NCBI GenBank assembly: GCA_964471405.1
Contig: CAYYGH010000078.1
Coordinates: 1-9,708, forward strand
Direction: 5' to 3'
DNA from: J084 sp964471405
GTDB taxonomy: Bacteria > Pseudomonadota > Alphaproteobacteria > Sphingomonadales > Rhodothalassiaceae
DNA: 9,708 nucleotides
Shown here: positions 7,090 to 9,708 of the stretch, one piece after another
Layout of the letters: each line of letters opens with the position of its first letter
How positions within the stretch are numbered: position 1 is the stretch's first letter
The notes under the pieces: generated by a model
What the model was told of the DNA's origin: nothing
Database searches by the model: none
The model's input: only the letters and a program-made list of their open reading frames with translations
Position numbers and translations under genes: made by a program

Positions 7090-8478
7090 ATGAGGAAGAC
7101 ACGGGAAGAAACGGGCGGGCACGGCGGTCGGACGGACGGGGCGGCCGGTGGTGGCGGCCGTGCCCGCTTCCATGCGGCCGGCCCGGACCTGTCCGCACGA
7201 CAACGCTGGCTGGTGTTTGCGGCCCTGCTCATGAGCTATGCCGTGTTCGCCGTGCTGCTCAACAGTGTCGGGATCGTGATTCTTCAGGCGATCCGGTATT
7301 TCGGCGTCGCCAAGACGACGGCCAGCAGCCTGGAGGCGTTCAAGGATCTCTCGATTGCCGGCGTCTCCTTCGCCTTTGCCGCCTTCATCCCGCGCCTCGG
7401 CTACCGGCGCGCCCTCGTGATCGCGATGATGGCCGTCTCGCTTGCGCTGTTTGCCATGCCCGTCGCAGACCGCTTCTTCATGGCCCAGCTGCTGTTTCTG
7501 GTCACCGGCGCCTCCTTTGCGCTCGTGAAGGTGACGACCTATGCCGCCATCGGCCTTCTCAGCCGGGATGGGCGCGATCACCAGTTCCGCATGAATCTGC
7601 TTGAAGGCGTGTTCATGCTGGGCGTGCTGAGCGCCTACTGGCTGTTCGGATTCTTCATCGGCGAGCGCGCGAACGACGATCCCGGATGGATGCATGTCTA
7701 CTATCTGCTGGGCGCCGTCACGCTGGCGGGCGGCGGCCTGATCGCGCTTCTGCCCTTTCCCGAAGCGCGCAGCCCGCAAGAAGGGGACGGCGGGAAGAGC
7801 CCGGGCGGACCGGGCTTTGTGGCGATGCTCCGGCTGGCGCTGCGCCCGGCGATCGCCATCTTCGTGCTCACCGTCTTTCTTTACGTGCTGATCGAGCAGG
7901 GCGTGGGCACCTGGCTGCCCACCTTCAATCGGGAGGTGCTCGCACTCGACCCGCGGCTGAGTGTCGAGATGACCTCGATCTTCGCTGCCTCTCTCGCCCT
8001 CGGCCGACTGGGAGCCGGCGTGCTGCTGCGCCGGCTTGCCTGGTATCCCGTGCTGGTGACGGCATTGGTCGCGATGGCGGTGCTCATTCTCGTGGCGCTT
8101 CCGCTGGCGCGGGCGCTGCCGCATGACGGCGGCATCGATATTCTGGGACTGCCGGTTGCCGCCTTCCTGCTGCCGATGGTCGGTCTGTTCATGGCGCCGA
8201 TCTATCCGGCCATCAATTCCGCGCTCTTAAGCAGCTATCCGCCGCAGCTGCATGCGCCGATGACGGGGCTGATCGTCGTCTTCTCCGCCCTGGGCGGCAC
8301 CACCGGCTCGCTGATCACCGGATTCATCTTTGCGCATCTGGGAGGCATCCATGCCTTTTTCGGAATTCTTGTGCCCATCGCCCTGATGGTGGCAGCATTG
8401 CGCCTGCTGCGGGCCGCTCTGGCACGCGAGAATGTGCGCAAGGAGACGCCGGACCATGGCAGGGCAGGCACAGGGTAG
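7090..8478 (+). CDS. Major facilitator superfamily sugar transporter
   Basis: A 462-residue inner-membrane permease, likely a proton-coupled importer of the disaccharide delivered by the outer-membrane receptor. About 12 hydrophobic segments follow a polar, Gly/Arg-rich N-terminal tail of some 38 residues. A long polar loop at about 224-244 separates the two six-helix halves. Motif-A-like loops appear in both halves: RLGYRRAL (102-109) and GRLGAGVLLRR (305-315). The blocks IEQGVGTWLPTF (268-279) and FMAPIYPAINS (367-377) recall fucose/glucose-galactose permeases, but that placement is tentative. The ATG at 7090 is preceded by a purine-rich AGGGAAAGGGCGGGCG. The same frame is open back to 6961, but that part does not look like transporter. 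The gene overlaps lacI downstream, forming an operon divergent from GH65-pgmB. No ABC system is present in the window, so this is the only visible inner-membrane route. Confidence 0.88.
   Translation: MRKTREETGGHGGRTDGAAGGGGRARFHAAGPDLSARQRWLVFAALLMSYAVFAVLLNSVGIVILQAIRYFGVAKTTASSLEAFKDLSIAGVSFAFAAFIPRLGYRRALVIAMMAVSLALFAMPVADRFFMAQLLFLVTGASFALVKVTTYAAIGLLSRDGRDHQFRMNLLEGVFMLGVLSAYWLFGFFIGERANDDPGWMHVYYLLGAVTLAGGGLIALLPFPEARSPQEGDGGKSPGGPGFVAMLRLALRPAIAIFVLTVFLYVLIEQGVGTWLPTFNREVLALDPRLSVEMTSIFAASLALGRLGAGVLLRRLAWYPVLVTALVAMAVLILVALPLARALPHDGGIDILGLPVAAFLLPMVGLFMAPIYPAINSALLSSYPPQLHAPMTGLIVVFSALGGTTGSLITGFIFAHLGGIHAFFGILVPIALMVAALRLLRAALARENVRKETPDHGRAGTG
8440..8445 (+). promoter_or_regulatory. 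Ribosome binding site of the lacI-family gene
   Basis: AAGGAG lies ten bases before the ATG at 8456-8458, inside the transporter coding sequence. It favours that ATG over an in-frame ATG at 8432, which has no such site, and over a GTG at 8531, whose upstream sequence is a poor match. Confidence 0.6.
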
Positions 8479-9556
8479 AGGGGATCGACCGGAAGCCGAA
8501 GCCGGCCGTGAGCGGGAATCGTCCGGCCGGGTGCGCACCATCGCCGACCTGGCACGGCTGGCGGGCGTTTCGGGAGCGACGGTCTCGCGCGCGCTCCGGG
8601 ACAGTCCGCTGGTCAAGCGTGAGACCCGGGAGCGGATCCAGGCGCTTGCCCGTCACCACGGTTTCCGGCTCAACATGCGCGCACGCCAGCTGCGGCTGAA
8701 GCGCACGGACACCGTGGCCATCTATCTGCTGATCGGCGAGCGGGCGGGTCAGCCCCTCTCCGACCCCTTTCTGCTCGAACTGCTGGGGGTGATCGGGGAA
8801 GAACTGGCGAAATCCGGCTATGACCTTCTGCTTTCCCGGGTCGAGCCCGGCTCCGAGTGGTGGGACGAGCTGCTGCATCCCCATCGCTTCGACGGCGCCA
8901 TCATCTTCGGGCAGGCCAGCGATCACGAGCGGCTGAACGCCATTGCCGGGCGCGCGGTCCCCTTTGTCGTGTGGGGCGGTGCGCTGCCGGACCGGCGCTA
9001 TGATCTCGTCGGCTCGGACAATGTCGCCGGCGCCCGCGCCGCGACCGCCCATCTCATCAGCTGCGGCTGCCGGCGGATCGCCTTTCTCGGCGATCTCGGG
9101 TTTCCGGAGGTCGCCCTGCGCTGGCAGGGCTTTGCCGAAGCGCACCGCGCGGCCGGGCTTGCCGTCCAGGAAGGCCTCTATCATCCCACGCGCTTTACCG
9201 CCGAGGCGGGAGCGGCAGGGGTGAGAGACCTTCTTGCCGACGGCAGAAGCTTCGATGCCGTCTTCGCCGCCTCGGACATGATAGCGATCGGGGCCATCAA
9301 CGCCCTTGCCGATGCCGGCCGCCGTGTGCCGGAGGATGTGGCCGTGGTCGGCTTCGACGACATTCCCCTGGCCGCCCATCTGCGCCCGGCGCTGACGACG
9401 GTGCGCCAGAACGTGAAGGCCGGCGGTGAAGCCCTGGTCGCCCTGCTGCTGGATCGCCTGCGCGGCCAGGCTGCCGCCGAGCCCCGCTCGGTGCTGCTGC
9501 CGACGACTCTCGTGGTGCGCCAGTCCTCTCTTCCTGACGGCCGAGGCGGCCGGTGA
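8456..9556 (+). CDS. LacI family transcriptional regulator
   Basis: A 366-residue DNA-binding regulator, probably the sugar-responsive repressor of this cluster. The helix-turn-helix is TIADLARLAGVSGATVSRAL (28-47), followed by the hinge region NMRARQLRLKRT (73-84), whose leucine would intercalate at the central CpG of the palindromes found here. A periplasmic-binding-protein-like sensor domain fills the rest, with the late signature VVGFDDIPLAAHLRPALTTVRQN. A 25-residue polar stretch precedes the HTH, longer than usual. A GTG at 8531 would give a typical 341-residue protein starting right at the HTH, but the ATG at 8456 has the better ribosome binding site. The start overlaps the transporter by 23 bp, implying co-transcription and likely translational coupling. 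If the 6945-6958 operator controls this operon, the regulator represses its own gene. Effector unknown. Confidence 0.93.
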   Translation: MAGQAQGRGDRPEAEAGRERESSGRVRTIADLARLAGVSGATVSRALRDSPLVKRETRERIQALARHHGFRLNMRARQLRLKRTDTVAIYLLIGERAGQPLSDPFLLELLGVIGEELAKSGYDLLLSRVEPGSEWWDELLHPHRFDGAIIFGQASDHERLNAIAGRAVPFVVWGGALPDRRYDLVGSDNVAGARAATAHLISCGCRRIAFLGDLGFPEVALRWQGFAEAHRAAGLAVQEGLYHPTRFTAEAGAAGVRDLLADGRSFDAVFAASDMIAIGAINALADAGRRVPEDVAVVGFDDIPLAAHLRPALTTVRQNVKAGGEALVALLLDRLRGQAAAEPRSVLLPTTLVVRQSSLPDGRGGR

Positions 9557-9592
9557 CGGAGGAAAGAGCGCCGCGCCTGACATTCCCTCCTT

Positions 9593-9617
9593 TCGTCATT
9601 TGCCGGCCTGGCCGGCA
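9593..9617. repeat. REP-like palindromic repeat, copy 1
   Basis: TCGTCATT leads into a palindrome at 9601-9617: TGCCGGC, a 3-nt loop CTG, then GCCGGCA. It lies 37 bp after the lacI stop. It resembles the short interspersed palindromes common between genes in alphaproteobacteria and may also act as the terminator of the transporter-lacI operon. Confidence 0.5.
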
Positions 9618-9644
9618 ACTCTCCCCGGCAACGTGCTTTCTATC

Positions 9645-9672
9645 TCGTCATTCGCCGGTTCAACCGGCGAAT
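9645..9672. repeat. REP-like palindromic repeat, copy 2
   Basis: The same leader TCGTCATT (9645-9652) starts 52 bp after that of copy 1. It runs into an 11-bp perfect inverted repeat, ATTCGCCGGTT (9650-9660) and AACCGGCGAAT (9662-9672), with the single base C9661 between the arms. The stem bases differ from copy 1 but remain paired on both sides, which suggests a preserved fold and not a recent copy. Confidence 0.55.
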
Positions 9673-9708
9673 CCATCCGGCGTGAGGGGCCATCCCCGCC
9701 GCGTGAGG

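Noticed and set aside
6838..8124. Continuation of the GH65 reading frame far upstream, through the transporter
   Set aside because: The frame is merely stop-free in G+C-rich DNA. It is antisense to the transporter and unlike GH65, so a fusion protein is not supported.
8324..9583. A 419-codon open frame on the - strand opposite lacI
   Set aside because: Antisense of a clear LacI-family gene, with no ribosome binding site or domain.
1..9708. A defence system, toxin-antitoxin pair, prophage, CRISPR array or mobile element
   Set aside because: Every sizeable coding region is accounted for by transport, sugar metabolism or regulation. No spaced direct-repeat array, transposase or integrase was seen.

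Overview
This is a G+C-rich stretch of about 9.7 kb, probably from an alphaproteobacterium. The lineage is inferred from the base composition, the TonB-dependent uptake of a sugar, and short 'TCGTCATT…' palindromic repeats at the right edge. The genus cannot be named from the sequence. No tRNA, rRNA, CRISPR array, insertion sequence or phage gene was seen.

Layout from left to right: (1) a TerC-family membrane protein on the + strand (1-717), convergent with the next gene across a short gap holding a terminator-like hairpin. (2) A TonB-dependent outer-membrane receptor on the - strand (796-3279). Its long upstream region (3280-3862) holds a strong ribosome binding site, a tandem 20/21-bp direct repeat, two LacI-type operators and a promoter candidate. 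(3) A - strand operon of a GH65 glycoside phosphorylase (4552-6837) followed by beta-phosphoglucomutase (3863-4555), joined by an ATGA start/stop overlap. (4) A divergent control region (6838-7089) with a third operator. (5) A + strand operon of an MFS sugar transporter (7090-8478) and an overlapping LacI-family regulator (8456-9556). (6) Two palindromic repeats at 9593-9672.

The genes from the receptor to the regulator fit one job: uptake and phosphorolysis of an alpha-linked glucose disaccharide such as maltose, kojibiose, nigerose or trehalose. The receptor would carry it across the outer membrane and the MFS permease across the inner membrane. GH65 would split it with phosphate into beta-glucose 1-phosphate and a second product, usually glucose, and PgmB would convert the former into glucose 6-phosphate. 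Three near-identical palindromes built on TGCAATCGATTGCA lie at the receptor promoter region and between the two divergent operons. They make a self-contained regulon for the local LacI protein very likely. The two receptor-side operators are 105 bp apart centre to centre, close to ten helical turns, which suggests repression by DNA looping. The exact substrate cannot be settled by reading. TerC looks like an unrelated neighbour. The pathway itself is a known type; the regulatory layout and the GH65 specificity are the parts most worth a second look.
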